From positions 1 to 64,000 of the forward strand of contig JAFRLQ010000143.1 in NCBI GenBank assembly GCA_017431145.1: DNA of 64,000 nt. Direction: 5' to 3'. The notes under the pieces were generated by a model. That model saw nothing but the letters and a program-made list of their open reading frames with translations. It had not been told where the DNA came from and made no database searches. The translations under genes were made by a program, and so were the position numbers. Each line of letters begins with the position of its first letter. The stretch's first letter is position 1. Positions 33,752 to 42,427 of this stretch are shown one piece after another. The DNA comes from Clostridia bacterium (GTDB taxonomy: Bacteria; Bacillota; Clostridia; Christensenellales; Maliibacteriaceae).

Positions 33752-35308
33752 TCATTGAATGAGTTTTTTGGGTCTTGAACCCAGAAAGCCCACATTGGCG
33801 ATCAGCACAGAAACGACTGTCCCTGCGACGAGCATACCCGCTCCTATGGCAACAATCTCCGGCGTCATTTCAATCGCCAGCGTATGAGGCGTATAATCCC
33901 GCAATTGCGTAAACATTCTTCTCGTATTGAAATCCGTCTGGATCCGCGTCTCTCCTGCCAGGATCTCGTCACGTTCCTCCTCAGAACGGGTGATCCCCTT
34001 GTCCACGAGGTAATCTCCTGCCTGGGATCCCAAACGCGCAGCCGGCCAGACCGCCAGGCAGGCAGCCAGTACCGCAATCGTCAGCGCCTCCGCGAGAAAC
34101 TGCAGCAGAATGCTTCTCTTTCTTATTCCGTATGCCAGAAGCACCCCCGTTTCTTTTTTTCTCCCCCTCGCCCACAGAAGCAGAACCAGAGACAGGATCA
34201 CCAGTCCCGTCACAACTGTGAGGATAACCATCAGGAGCGTCAGTTTCATCATCCACCGCAGCGGCATTGACGATGCCTGCATCATTTTCTCATTTGTAAC
34301 AAACGAAAGCAGTTTTGTCTCCGGCATCTGTCTGTATAGTTCCGCCCGAACTTTTTCAATCTGCCCCGGATCCGACACGGAGAAATTCATCTGCTGGTAG
34401 TACTTATCCATGTATGCGTCAACTTCGACCTGGGAAAGCCCGCTCTCAGCAAGTTTCTCCCTCTGCCACGTCTCAAACGCAGCGCCTGTCTTTGCATCAA
34501 TATATAACAGGTTTTCCGGAATATTTCCCGTTGCGCTGCTCTGATCCGTCGGCTGCACTTCCCTTTTAAACAGCCCGATGATCTCCAGACTGTAAGGTCC
34601 GAGCACGATCTGCTCCGTCCGGTGTGCGAACTCCTCTTCATAATCCGCTGTCTGTGCACCATATGCGCCAAAAGCCGTCAGGCCGATGCTGATTCTGTCG
34701 CCGATCTGCAGATCGTTAAGCTGTGCAAGATCCTCGGACATCAGCACCACATACGCATCCTCCGGTGTGATATGTCTTCCCTGAACCAGTTCAAATCTGC
34801 CAGATGTAAAGTAGTAATTCAGTGCCGTATCGGTATTGACAGAAGCTCTGGTCTGCACAAGCGCCGCCTGCAGAAAAGACAGCGGCATCTCGGTCTCTCT
34901 GATCTTTCCCGTTTCAAGTTCCATCACTTCATATCCTGGAAACAGATCAAAATCCAGTGCTTCCGGGGAAAAGCCTCCCCATTTTTCCCAGTTGGAACCT
35001 GTAACGCCATCCATGTTCCGGACTGCCTCATACAGTTCCTGTGTCAGCTCCGGTCCGGAATAGAATCCGCTGTACATCCCGGGAACCGCTGCGTCAAGAT
35101 CATACAGATCCTTGTTGTACGCATCCTTTTCCAGCGAAAATGTCGTCATCAATTCTTTTTCCAGCATCTGCTTTTCACGGTATGCTGCAAGGCATATCAT
35201 GAGCGACGCAAACAGCAGGATGCTGATCAGAAACATGATAAGAAAAAGCAGAAGCGTACGCCGCCACTTTCTGACCAGATTGAGTCCTGCCCTTGCGATT
35301 GCGATCAT
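33752..35308 (-). CDS. FtsX/MacB-type permease D (long class)
   Basis: 518 residues. N-terminal helix about 15-37, ectodomain to about 355, three helices and an end R-P-K-K-L-I-Q. The long-class motifs are clear: L-M-T-T-F-S-L-E-K-D-A-Y-N-K-D-L-Y-D-L-D, F-Y-S-G-P-E-L-T-Q-E-L-Y, G-S-N-W-E-K-W, L-V-Q-G-R-H-I and N-I-P-E-N-L-L-Y-I-D-A-K-T-G. It starts only 9 nt after the stop of precursor B, the closest pairing of precursor and permease in the island, which supports a direct functional link such as immunity or export. Confidence 0.88.
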   Translation of the reverse strand: MIAIARAGLNLVRKWRRTLLLFLIMFLISILLFASLMICLAAYREKQMLEKELMTTFSLEKDAYNKDLYDLDAAVPGMYSGFYSGPELTQELYEAVRNMDGVTGSNWEKWGGFSPEALDFDLFPGYEVMELETGKIRETEMPLSFLQAALVQTRASVNTDTALNYYFTSGRFELVQGRHITPEDAYVVLMSEDLAQLNDLQIGDRISIGLTAFGAYGAQTADYEEEFAHRTEQIVLGPYSLEIIGLFKREVQPTDQSSATGNIPENLLYIDAKTGAAFETWQREKLAESGLSQVEVDAYMDKYYQQMNFSVSDPGQIEKVRAELYRQMPETKLLSFVTNEKMMQASSMPLRWMMKLTLLMVILTVVTGLVILSLVLLLWARGRKKETGVLLAYGIRKRSILLQFLAEALTIAVLAACLAVWPAARLGSQAGDYLVDKGITRSEEERDEILAGETRIQTDFNTRRMFTQLRDYTPHTLAIEMTPEIVAIGAGMLVAGTVVSVLIANVGFLGSRPKKLIQ

Positions 35309-35316
35309 GCCAGGCC

Positions 35317-35505
35317 TCAGCTGTTGGAGTTGTAATCCGCGTCGATGATGAATCCGACATCGAGTTTACAGGGCATAAATGCGCCGACGACCGTTCCGCA
35401 CTGTGACGAACAGGTCGGATAACAGTAGCAGGACGCGCGCAGGATACTGGATCTGCGCTGCGCTTTCAGGTCTTTCTTCTGAAATTTCTTCTTCAGTTTT
35501 TTCAA
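35317..35505 (-). CDS. RiPP precursor peptide B (Cys-rich, ASCYC family)
   Basis: 62 residues. Basic leader L-K-K-L-K-K-K-F-Q-K-K-D-L-K-A-Q-R, then R-A-S-C-Y-C-Y-P-T-C-S-S-Q-C-G as the core (C-x-C-x3-C-x3-C), a further Cys in M-P-C-K, and the tail D-V-G-F-I-I-D-A-D-Y-N-S-N-S. Start placed at TTG 35505, with AGAGGTGA 5 nt upstream acting as ribosome site; GTG 35514 is the other option. It begins at the very end of carrier-like gene 2 (stop 35507-35509), so translation is coupled. It is an intact version of the broken precursor C. Confidence 0.82.
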   Translation of the reverse strand: MKKLKKKFQKKDLKAQRRSSILRASCYCYPTCSSQCGTVVGAFMPCKLDVGFIIDADYNSNS

Positions 35506-35506
35506 A

Positions 35507-35755
35507 TCATTCACCTCTCTGCGCCAAAAGTATGCTCAGCCTTCCGATCGTCATATCCGTATAATCCACACGTTCAAGGATGCGGTATACGGGAAGACCC
35601 AACTCTTTTTCGATCTTCTCCAACCAATAAAGATACATAGCGATCTGATTTCCCAGCGACGGGCTCATCAGATTAACATCGTCCGCAGGAGCTCCCCGCC
35701 CGAACACGCTCACATAAAGCCGCCTGAGTTCCTCCCTGATCTGTTCCTCCGTCAT
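35507..35755 (-). CDS. Acyl-carrier-like peptide maturation protein 2
   Basis: 82 residues, clear homologue of carrier-like proteins 1 and 3. It shows L-Y-V-S-V-F-G-R, N-L-M-S-P-S-L-G-N-Q-I-A-M-Y-L-Y-W-L-E-K-I-E and V-D-Y-T-D-M-T-I. The phosphopantetheine Ser position holds a hydrophobic residue (Ile), as in the others, so acyl loading is unlikely. The stop overlaps the ribosome site of precursor B, coupling the two. It starts 2 nt after the CGKF-motif protein. Confidence 0.78.
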   Translation of the reverse strand: MTEEQIREELRRLYVSVFGRGAPADDVNLMSPSLGNQIAMYLYWLEKIEKELGLPVYRILERVDYTDMTIGRLSILLAQRGE

Positions 35756-35757
35756 GT

Positions 35758-36750
35758 CTATACCTCCGAGGTGCCTTCCTGCATCTCCTGAATCAGGACG
35801 GCAACCGTCTCTTTCAGCTCATCTTTTCCGTTGATCACCAAGTCTTCCTCTTTTCTGCCTGCCAAAGGAAGATGGTAATACTCATAAATACCTGTCTCCT
35901 CGTTCCGTCTTGCAATCACACGCTGACGCATGATCGAATAGACAGAAAAACCGAATCTGTACTGCAGGTTGGTTGCGAGATCCTCCATATCCTCCTGTGT
36001 ATCGATCTGCATATCATCATATATATTCAGGATCACGGCGTCCGCCTCAACTGCCTGAGAAAAGATGCCGAGATACTCTCCGTAAGGTTCTTTCGGATCA
36101 TCCGTTCTGAAAAAGACGCCTCCGGGAACAGACAGGATGATCACGTCCGGCTTTTCCTTCTGATAAACACACCAGACATACTTGTTCAGCGTTCTGATCT
36201 TTTCGCCGTATCCGATTGTACCGGAATCAAGAAACGGCGGAACCGTATACATCCCGAACAATGCTCCGAGCGGATTGCTGCAAAGATCCGTCACCTTGTA
36301 TCCTGCTTTTTCAAACTCCTCAGAAACAGTTAAATGCGTCTCGAATTTGCCGCAGGAACATCCTGCGCTCACGATCATCACGACCGGCACAGGGATCGGA
36401 TAACGCTTGTCCACCATTCCGCTGTATTCATCGACGGGCAGTTCTTTTTTCAGGGGCTCATAATTCAACCTGTCTGTTTCATCTGTTATCCGTCTCAGAA
36501 CCGGAATTCCGCGTTCTCTCGTGATCCCCGAGATCCTGCGGATCTCTTCTTCCCCTTCCGGGAGTGTGTCCGGAAGAATCACGAGTCCTTCTGCACCCAC
36601 AGAATCGGAAAGATCTATTCTCCTGCTCTCAGGGATCCTGACCCGGTTTTCCGGAAAGGAATCCGCGCCAATGATCTGAAGGTCGCGGAAACCGTCATGT
36701 ACGAGGATCACTTCCATATCATCCGTGTAGGGAAAAAGAACTGTTTTCAT
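35758..36750 (-). CDS. Peptide maturation system protein 2 (TIGR04066-like)
   Basis: 330 residues, homologous to 25605-26657. The P-loop-like motif here is V-S-A-G-C-S-C-G-K-F-E, followed by C-S-N-P-L-G-A-L-F-G-M-Y and S-V-P-G-G-V-F-F. Several Cys residues cluster in and near the loop. The N-terminal third is a separate alpha/beta unit. The conserved CGKF, S-N-x-L-G-A-L and P-G-G-V-F sites probably form an active or nucleotide-binding site. Overlaps the maturase stop by 4 nt (ATGA). Function unknown; it may assist the radical SAM reaction or act on the peptide. Confidence 0.78.
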   Translation of the reverse strand: MKTVLFPYTDDMEVILVHDGFRDLQIIGADSFPENRVRIPESRRIDLSDSVGAEGLVILPDTLPEGEEEIRRISGITRERGIPVLRRITDETDRLNYEPLKKELPVDEYSGMVDKRYPIPVPVVMIVSAGCSCGKFETHLTVSEEFEKAGYKVTDLCSNPLGALFGMYTVPPFLDSGTIGYGEKIRTLNKYVWCVYQKEKPDVIILSVPGGVFFRTDDPKEPYGEYLGIFSQAVEADAVILNIYDDMQIDTQEDMEDLATNLQYRFGFSVYSIMRQRVIARRNEETGIYEYYHLPLAGRKEEDLVINGKDELKETVAVLIQEMQEGTSEV

Positions 36751-38177
36751 CGTTTCGCACCATAATCCATCTCATAATCCAGATCGCGCAGGATCGCGAT
36801 CGTCATGAGATAATCCAGAAGCAGTCCTTCCTGCTGTCTGCAGTTGACCATTTTGTCATCCTCTGTAATGGTTTTTCCGCCAAATTTGATGTTCTGCGAA
36901 CAGATCGAGCAGAGGCGCAGTTTCCAGCAATCGATGCACCTGTTTTCCGTGATGATCCCATTGTTGACCAGACGCCGTACTTTTTCCACATCGATCCCGT
37001 CTCGCAGGTTTCCGATCCTGAAATAATCATAAAGCTCACTGACGTTCTGACAGGGATACAGGTCTCCGTTCGTCGTCACGAACAGCCTCGCACTTCCCGC
37101 CACGCACGGTCCATTGTGATGCATGCACGAAGTCATTTGTTCTCTGCCCTGCATTTGTTCATAGGTCGTGTAAAGATTCGAAAGCGCACGTTCCGCCATT
37201 GGGCTCACTGCGCTCCACGGGAGTTTATTTCCAAGCGCAAGATAGAATTTCAGATATTCAAAGCGCCTGAGCGACCAGAACCGCTCATGCGCCTCAGGAT
37301 CATCTCCCAACGCATCCGCAACGTCATTGAACATGACGTGATGATCGCTCAGCACTTCATCTGTCCGGAATGTCTCCATCATGCAGGACAGGTCTGACTG
37401 CGGCGTCATTACAGCATTAAACATGATCGTTTTCACATCTTCCGGATACAATTCCCTGATCCTTCTGATATTGTTCATGATCACGTCAAAACTTCCCGTT
37501 CCATCCACAAATCGCCTGTTCCGATCATGCTCCGTCTTCCCACCGTCAAGGCTGATCAGGATCTGAAAGCCCTGCTCATTCAAATACGCAAACGTTTCCG
37601 GATCAAGGAGCGTTCCGTTGGTCGTAATATGAAAAGCAATCTTCTTTCCCTTCACGTGATCCTTCACATACTGCACGCATCGTTTGATCAGACCCAGTGC
37701 AAGAAGAGGTTCTCCCCCGTAGAAACCGACTGTCACGCGGGAAGCGTCAGTGCTGTGTTCCAGATAATAATCCAGCGCTTCCTTCGCCGTTTCCCATGTC
37801 ACTTTCTGCACGGAATGCGTTCTCTGATGCGGATAAGCTCCGGAATAAATGCAGTATCCGCATCTCAGATTGCATTGCTGCGTGACCTGAAGAATCAGGT
37901 ACTGAATCCGGTTCTGCAGATAGTATTCAAGATAAGGAACCTCAGGGTGCTCGATTCTCGTAACACAGTTTTCCTGAAGATATCCCATCTGCTGATACTT
38001 CTCCAGATTCTTAACGATCCCCTCATTCTTCAGCGCGGCATTCTCATTCGCACTCAATCGTGAAAACTGCGCATATTCTTCCGCGTCCTTCAGTGTGATC
38101 ACTGTTCCCGTGCTTCGATCATACAGATAAAACCGCCCATATGCATCAAACAGTCTGAATACATACTTTTTGATCAG
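36747..38177 (-). CDS. Radical SAM/SPASM peptide maturase 2 (non-ATG start)
   Basis: About 476 residues. Its N-terminus must begin near 38177 since codons from there read L-I-K-K-Y-V-F-R-L-F-D-A-Y-G, matching M-K-K-Y-V-F-K-P-F-R-T-Y-G-G of maturase 1. The only codons available are CTG (38177) or ATC (38174), as a TGA lies directly upstream and AGAGGTGA is the ribosome site. The radical SAM motif is C-N-L-R-C-G-Y-C (Cys about 102, 106, 109), with G-F-Y-G-G-E-P-L-L. The SPASM region has G-P-C-V-A-G, L-Y-P-C-Q-N and C-I-D-C-W-K-L-R-L-C-S-I-C. If translation used GTG 38102 it would lose 25 conserved residues. Confidence 0.88.
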   Translation of the reverse strand: MIKKYVFRLFDAYGRFYLYDRSTGTVITLKDAEEYAQFSRLSANENAALKNEGIVKNLEKYQQMGYLQENCVTRIEHPEVPYLEYYLQNRIQYLILQVTQQCNLRCGYCIYSGAYPHQRTHSVQKVTWETAKEALDYYLEHSTDASRVTVGFYGGEPLLALGLIKRCVQYVKDHVKGKKIAFHITTNGTLLDPETFAYLNEQGFQILISLDGGKTEHDRNRRFVDGTGSFDVIMNNIRRIRELYPEDVKTIMFNAVMTPQSDLSCMMETFRTDEVLSDHHVMFNDVADALGDDPEAHERFWSLRRFEYLKFYLALGNKLPWSAVSPMAERALSNLYTTYEQMQGREQMTSCMHHNGPCVAGSARLFVTTNGDLYPCQNVSELYDYFRIGNLRDGIDVEKVRRLVNNGIITENRCIDCWKLRLCSICSQNIKFGGKTITEDDKMVNCRQQEGLLLDYLMTIAILRDLDYEMDYGAKR

Positions 38178-38257
38178 TGATCACCTCTCGATTTCATTTA
38201 TTGACACCTGCGGAAAGAATACAGCTCAAAACAACCAGGAAAAACCTATTATAAAAC

Positions 38258-38452
38258 TTAGTTATTCGCATTATAATCCTTGTTGACGATCCAGCCCACA
38301 TCAAGTTTCTGCTAGGCAAACATATTCGTTCCGATTCCACACTGCGACGCACAGGTCGGATGGCAGTAGCATGAAGCACGCTTCGAACCCGAACTCTTCT
38401 GCGCATTTAACTGATTCCTAGGTATAAAACGTTTATTCAATTTCTTCTTCGT
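38258..38452 (-). pseudogene. RiPP precursor peptide C, decayed (ACG start position, in-frame TAG)
   Basis: Frame from ACG 38452: T-K-K-K-L-N-K-R-F, L-N-A-Q-K, then the core R-A-S-C-Y-C-H-P-T-C-A-S-Q-C-G, and after G-T-N-M-F-A a TAG at 38314-38312. Past the TAG the frame continues Q-K-L-D-V-G-W-I-V-N-K-D-Y-N-A-N-N and TAA, in perfect register with precursor B. GGAGG lies 4 nt before the ACG, but no ATG, GTG or TTG is well placed. Both start and interior suggest decay, though start and stop changes could also be tolerated. Sits just upstream of maturase 2. Confidence 0.78.
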
Positions 38453-38495
38453 AAAACCTCCAATTCCTGTATTCTTTCCGCACATCATTTGCTTT

Positions 38496-38523
38496 ATTGT
38501 ACCACAATACAGTTCAGTCAAAA
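38496..38523 (-). promoter_or_regulatory. Possible promoter before precursor C and maturase 2
   Basis: On the minus strand TTTTGA (38523-38518), 16 nt and TACAAT (38501-38496), placed between the protease stop and precursor C; TTGACT at 38521-38516 with a 14-nt spacer is an alternative -35. The leader would be about 40 nt. Confidence 0.4.
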
Positions 38524-38550
38524 TACTGTGTTCCAATAAAGTTTCTTTCA

Positions 38551-39717
38551 TCATTGAAAAGAATTCATTATCGTTTCAAGGATCATGTTAATCTCACCAT
38601 TTATTTCTCCACCTTCACAAGAGATCCATATCCCTGTATTTGTCTCTTTGATCGTCATGTCTTCTGCAAACAAAGCTTTCTTGTTATGTTCAGCATTATC
38701 TTTTTCTATCTTTTCCTCTTCTGCAGGCTGTTGTACTAGCAGCCACACCATTTCCGTCTGAAAATGACGCTGCAGAAACGCCGGCAGATTCATTCCCCAT
38801 CGATCGAGTTGGTTCCTGTCGATTACATACGGAGGTGTTTCTTTATCGCCGGTACCGATGATCAGTGTGTCGTATCCATATCTGTCATGACACTCTCTCG
38901 CCAGTGTTATACAGGTGTCTTCTGTCAAATCCTTACCCGTAACAAATCGGATCCTGATCTGTTCATCTTCCGAATCTTTTGGAAAGACATAATCTATCTG
39001 ATCGATGTATCTGTCGGACATTTTATCCAGTTTCTGCAGGATCTCTTCTTTTTCTCTTTTTTCCTTTTTCAGAAGTCCACAAACAGCTGCTGCCGCGACA
39101 GGAACCGCATAACTGTTTGACGGGGTCTCTTTTGTTTCAGCGTTTATATATGTCCCTCTGTTTTGCCGACACAAGGGTTCTTCCTCATCCTCTTCGGTGT
39201 CACAATTTGCAATGACGTCGATCCCGATTGGATCATCTTTCACCACGGCATACGTTCCCGGATTCAGTCTCTTTTTCTTGTCACAGCACACACCGATCAC
39301 TTCCGGATAACAGGCTGGAACCGCTCTGTACTGCCTGTTATCGCCTGCAGCAAGGATCACAGTCCCTCTTGCAGTATTACGCCTGATCGCTTCATGCAGT
39401 TCCTGTTCCTCATAAAGATCTGTACTGGCAGCGCTGATCATGATGATGTCAGGCGCCTCATGTTCCGCACACCATTTCAGCGCTTCTGTCAGTCTGTCAA
39501 GATCCACCGGGATATCCGCATCATACAGGATCTGAAGATTCGTAATACAGACAGGCGTTTTTGCATACTGAAGCAGGATCTGTGCGATCCTTGTTCCGTG
39601 TCCGGGTTTCTCCTGTCCCTTCTCTTCCTCTGTCAGAAAACAGACGCGTTCTGTCACAGCGGGAAAAGACAGTTTTTCGTTCTCGATTCTGTCGTCGATG
39701 ATCGTAACTCTGATCAT
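38551..39717 (-). CDS. Intracellular S8 (subtilisin-like) serine protease
   Basis: 388 residues with no signal peptide. The S8 triad is recognisable: Asp8 or Asp9 in T-I-I-D-D, His40 in G-H-G-T, and Ser202 in P-S-N-S-Y-A-V-P-V-A-A-A, the counterpart of the G-T-S-M-A-x-P motif. The oxyanion Asn is in A-A-G-D-N at 123-127. About 180 extra residues follow the catalytic part. It overlaps the exporter gene by ATGA, so it most likely removes precursor leaders in the cytoplasm before or during export. It replaces the C39 peptidase that many bacteriocin exporters carry. Only one in the island, so it should serve all precursors. Confidence 0.88.
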   Translation of the reverse strand: MIRVTIIDDRIENEKLSFPAVTERVCFLTEEEKGQEKPGHGTRIAQILLQYAKTPVCITNLQILYDADIPVDLDRLTEALKWCAEHEAPDIIMISAASTDLYEEQELHEAIRRNTARGTVILAAGDNRQYRAVPACYPEVIGVCCDKKKRLNPGTYAVVKDDPIGIDVIANCDTEEDEEEPLCRQNRGTYINAETKETPSNSYAVPVAAAAVCGLLKKEKREKEEILQKLDKMSDRYIDQIDYVFPKDSEDEQIRIRFVTGKDLTEDTCITLARECHDRYGYDTLIIGTGDKETPPYVIDRNQLDRWGMNLPAFLQRHFQTEMVWLLVQQPAEEEKIEKDNAEHNKKALFAEDMTIKETNTGIWISCEGGEINGEINMILETIMNSFQ

Positions 39718-41345
39718 GTTCTCTTCCCCGTTTCCCGGATCGTTCCGTTCTCCAGTTCCAGCACCCTGTCCTTTTCCGTAAACGCTGTCGTCCTGTGAGA
39801 GACCGCGATACTGACCGGGAAGGCGCTCTCCTCACGCAGCCAGCGGTTCATCTCTTCGTCGGATTCCCTGTCATACCCTGATGTCGCTTCATCCAGGATC
39901 AGTACCTGGGACGGTACGCAAACCGCCCTCAGAAAAGCGATCTTCTGCTTCTCTCCTCCCGAGAGCTTCGTCCCTTCCGTCCCCGTTTTTGTCTGCCAGC
40001 CTTCTTCTTTCTCCAAAATGAAATCCGAAGCAAAACGGTACTGCTCAAGGTCTTCTTTTCGTATCTCTCTTCCCATGGAGATGTTCTCCAGGATCGTTCC
40101 ATCAAATAGTGCAACATCCTGTGGCACGGTACAGAAGCACTTCCTGTAGGAGGCAAGATCGTATTCCTGTACCGGGATCCCGTTCACCGAAACAGTCCCT
40201 TCATTGGGTTCGATAAACCGAAGCAGCACGTTCAGCAACGTGCTTTTTCCGCTGCCGTTCTCTCCCCTCAGCCAGATATGCTCTCCTCTTCTGATGGCAA
40301 AGGACACGTCCTTCAGGATCTCCTTTTCCTCAAGCGTCACATGCACGTGGTCGAAGCGGATCTCTTCGATCTCCTCCAGAGTCCTTGTCCCCTTATTCTC
40401 TTCCTCTTCTAGCTCGAAGAAGGACTTCAGTCCCTCGATGTTCGGCGCGATCCTGTGCGTGAAGAACCGGAAGCTCATCAGCATGTCCACCGTTCCAAGC
40501 AGCGTCCCCATATAGGTGATAAACGTCACAAGGCTTCCCACCGTGAAATCCGTCTTCAGCAGAATGATGCCGCCCGTGACATAGGCAGCGCTTACGAACA
40601 GCTGATGCAGGATCCCCGACGCCGCTCCTTCTCTTCTCTCGTGCAGCAGGATTCTTTTCTCCGCCTGCTGGATCGTACGGATCTTTCCGTCGTACTCCCC
40701 GACCTTTCTGTCATACAGTCCCCACAGCTTGATCTCCCGGATCCCGCCAAGAAGGTTCTCGAACCACTTATGATAGCCCCTGTGGGCGTCCCGCATCTCA
40801 TCGGCGAGTTTCTCCACTCTCTTTGAGAACCAAAGGTTCAAAAGGATCCTTATGGGCAGAAGCGCCATCAAAAACAGGGACAGGCGCCAGTCCAGAAAGA
40901 ACAGCGCGGCGGTGACGCCGAACATCTCGAACACGGTCACGACGGAGGTCAGGAAGATCCCGTCCGCGATACTCATGATATGGTCGACGTCATACATGGC
41001 GTCATGGATGATCTTGAAGAAACTTCTGTCCTGAAAGTAGCCTGCCTTCAGACGCAGGCTGTGAGCAAAGGCTTTCTCCTTCCATTCCGCTCCCATGTTC
41101 TGGCTCAGGAGCGTTTCCTGTCTCGCCTGCAAAAGCTGCAGCAGATGCTGGATCACGGAGAACACGAGCAGAAGACCCGCAAAGATCAGGACGGCTTTCA
41201 GGTCCCGTCCGATCAGGCCGTCGTCCAGAAGATGCTTGCTGAAAAAAGGAAGCACAAAAGAAACTCCTGCCGTGACCAGCATCAGAAGCAGGATCACAGC
41301 AAGACGTTTTTTATACGGTTTCAGCAGGTTCCAGGCGGTTCTCAT
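39714..41345 (-). CDS. Peptide-exporter ABC transporter (membrane domain plus ATPase)
   Basis: 543 residues. Six-helix exporter membrane domain (about 1-310) followed by an ATPase domain with G-E-N-G-S-G-K-S-T, L-S-G-G-E-K-Q-K signature, L-I-L-D-E-A-T-S-G-Y-D Walker B and V-S-H-R-T switch. No N-terminal C39 peptidase. As the only full exporter in the island, coupled to the leader protease, it is the likely secretion route for the matured peptides. GC content matches the host genes. The upstream gene is an AT-rich SBP-like gene, so a composition boundary lies around 41.35 kb. Confidence 0.9.
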   Translation of the reverse strand: MRTAWNLLKPYKKRLAVILLLMLVTAGVSFVLPFFSKHLLDDGLIGRDLKAVLIFAGLLLVFSVIQHLLQLLQARQETLLSQNMGAEWKEKAFAHSLRLKAGYFQDRSFFKIIHDAMYDVDHIMSIADGIFLTSVVTVFEMFGVTAALFFLDWRLSLFLMALLPIRILLNLWFSKRVEKLADEMRDAHRGYHKWFENLLGGIREIKLWGLYDRKVGEYDGKIRTIQQAEKRILLHERREGAASGILHQLFVSAAYVTGGIILLKTDFTVGSLVTFITYMGTLLGTVDMLMSFRFFTHRIAPNIEGLKSFFELEEEENKGTRTLEEIEEIRFDHVHVTLEEKEILKDVSFAIRRGEHIWLRGENGSGKSTLLNVLLRFIEPNEGTVSVNGIPVQEYDLASYRKCFCTVPQDVALFDGTILENISMGREIRKEDLEQYRFASDFILEKEEGWQTKTGTEGTKLSGGEKQKIAFLRAVCVPSQVLILDEATSGYDRESDEEMNRWLREESAFPVSIAVSHRTTAFTEKDRVLELENGTIRETGKRT

Positions 41346-41405
41346 GTGAATACCTAACTCTTTTAATCGTTTGAACCTTTCTTTGATTCTTTATTTACAG
41401 GTATG

Positions 41406-42350
41406 TCAGAACGGCAAATCCTTATACTGATCGATGTTTTCTTTCGTAACAAGAATCCCCTTCAGCAGATATGTCCCAAAATCTTCTTTTCCCTCTTTAT
41501 ACCGTTTTGTCATGATCTGTGCTGCTTTTTCTCCAAAGGAATACGGATCATAAACGATAACGCATAAAACATCACCATTTTCAACGTGAATCGGAGAATC
41601 AAAATATGAAATTGTTCCTGCAATTTGAGGTTTCTCACCGTCTGCATTTATCAGTTGCGAGTCGATGATATACTCTGTCGACATTTCAGCTGTAAACCAA
41701 ACCCCGCATATATCCTTGTTCTGGTCCATCGCCGATTGATAATCATCACTCACATGATAATATGTATCGATATGATCCATATCATACTCTTCTGCAACAG
41801 CAATATCCGGATAATTAACTAGACAGTCATGTGCTCCTTTAACCATCTCATCTGTATTTCCCAAACGTATATTGAACATGAGAACGCTTCCCATTCCATC
41901 CATTTCTTCAGCAAGTGCTTCCATCGTTCTGAAGCCGGCATCATAATTATCTAGTCCGATCAAACAGACCTGCTCGTCAAACCCGGTCGTATTTACATTC
42001 TCCCCAACCAGCACAACATAGATTCCGGCATCCAAAAGCTGTTCAATATGAGGGATGCTATCCGCTCCTTTGGCAGGAGAGAAAAAAACGCACTGATAGC
42101 CTTTGTCAATTACCTGTATGATATTATTTGCTTCCTGTTCAAACGAACTTGCAGAATCATACACGTCTAACGTAAACCCGTCAATGTTCTCCTCAATACC
42201 CTTGACGACGCTTTGCCAATATGGATTTCTCATTTCTCTGACAATGTATGCAGCATTATTCTGGGCATCCTTTTTCCTGCAGCCTGATGTATTTAAAGCG
42301 AGGACAACAGCAAGCAAGAGCAGAAGAATTGAACATTTTCTGTGTTTCAT
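41406..42350 (-). CDS. Orphan periplasmic-binding-protein-like lipoprotein 2
   Basis: 314 residues. Lipobox N-T-S-G-C near residue 24, then the type I binding-protein fold: A-Y-I-V-R-E-M-R-N-P-Y-W opening, V-F-F-S-P-A-K-G-A-D, V-V-L-V-G-E-N, and a hinge-type two-lobe order. The opening motif is shared with the three paralogues here. AT-rich coding sequence. Directly before the exporter gene on the minus strand, with no CUT-type sugar transporter partner anywhere in the window. Likely extracytoplasmic ligand binding, perhaps of the peptide product. Confidence 0.82.
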   Translation of the reverse strand: MKHRKCSILLLLLAVVLALNTSGCRKKDAQNNAAYIVREMRNPYWQSVVKGIEENIDGFTLDVYDSASSFEQEANNIIQVIDKGYQCVFFSPAKGADSIPHIEQLLDAGIYVVLVGENVNTTGFDEQVCLIGLDNYDAGFRTMEALAEEMDGMGSVLMFNIRLGNTDEMVKGAHDCLVNYPDIAVAEEYDMDHIDTYYHVSDDYQSAMDQNKDICGVWFTAEMSTEYIIDSQLINADGEKPQIAGTISYFDSPIHVENGDVLCVIVYDPYSFGEKAAQIMTKRYKEGKEDFGTYLLKGILVTKENIDQYKDLPF

Positions 42351-42427
42351 TCAGCATTTCTCCATCCGCACTAGGTAACATCTTATGCAAGCATGAGGTT
42401 TTTTATTCAGTCACAGAACAAATGATC

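Noticed and set aside
38312-38314. TAG in precursor C as a pyrrolysine or other recoded codon
   Set aside because: No downstream element was seen, and the ACG start suggests decay. Kept only as a thing to test.
38312-38554. Longer peptide frame for precursor C starting at 38554
   Set aside because: It would start inside the protease 3' end and its promoter; the conserved x-K-K-L leader begins only at 38452.
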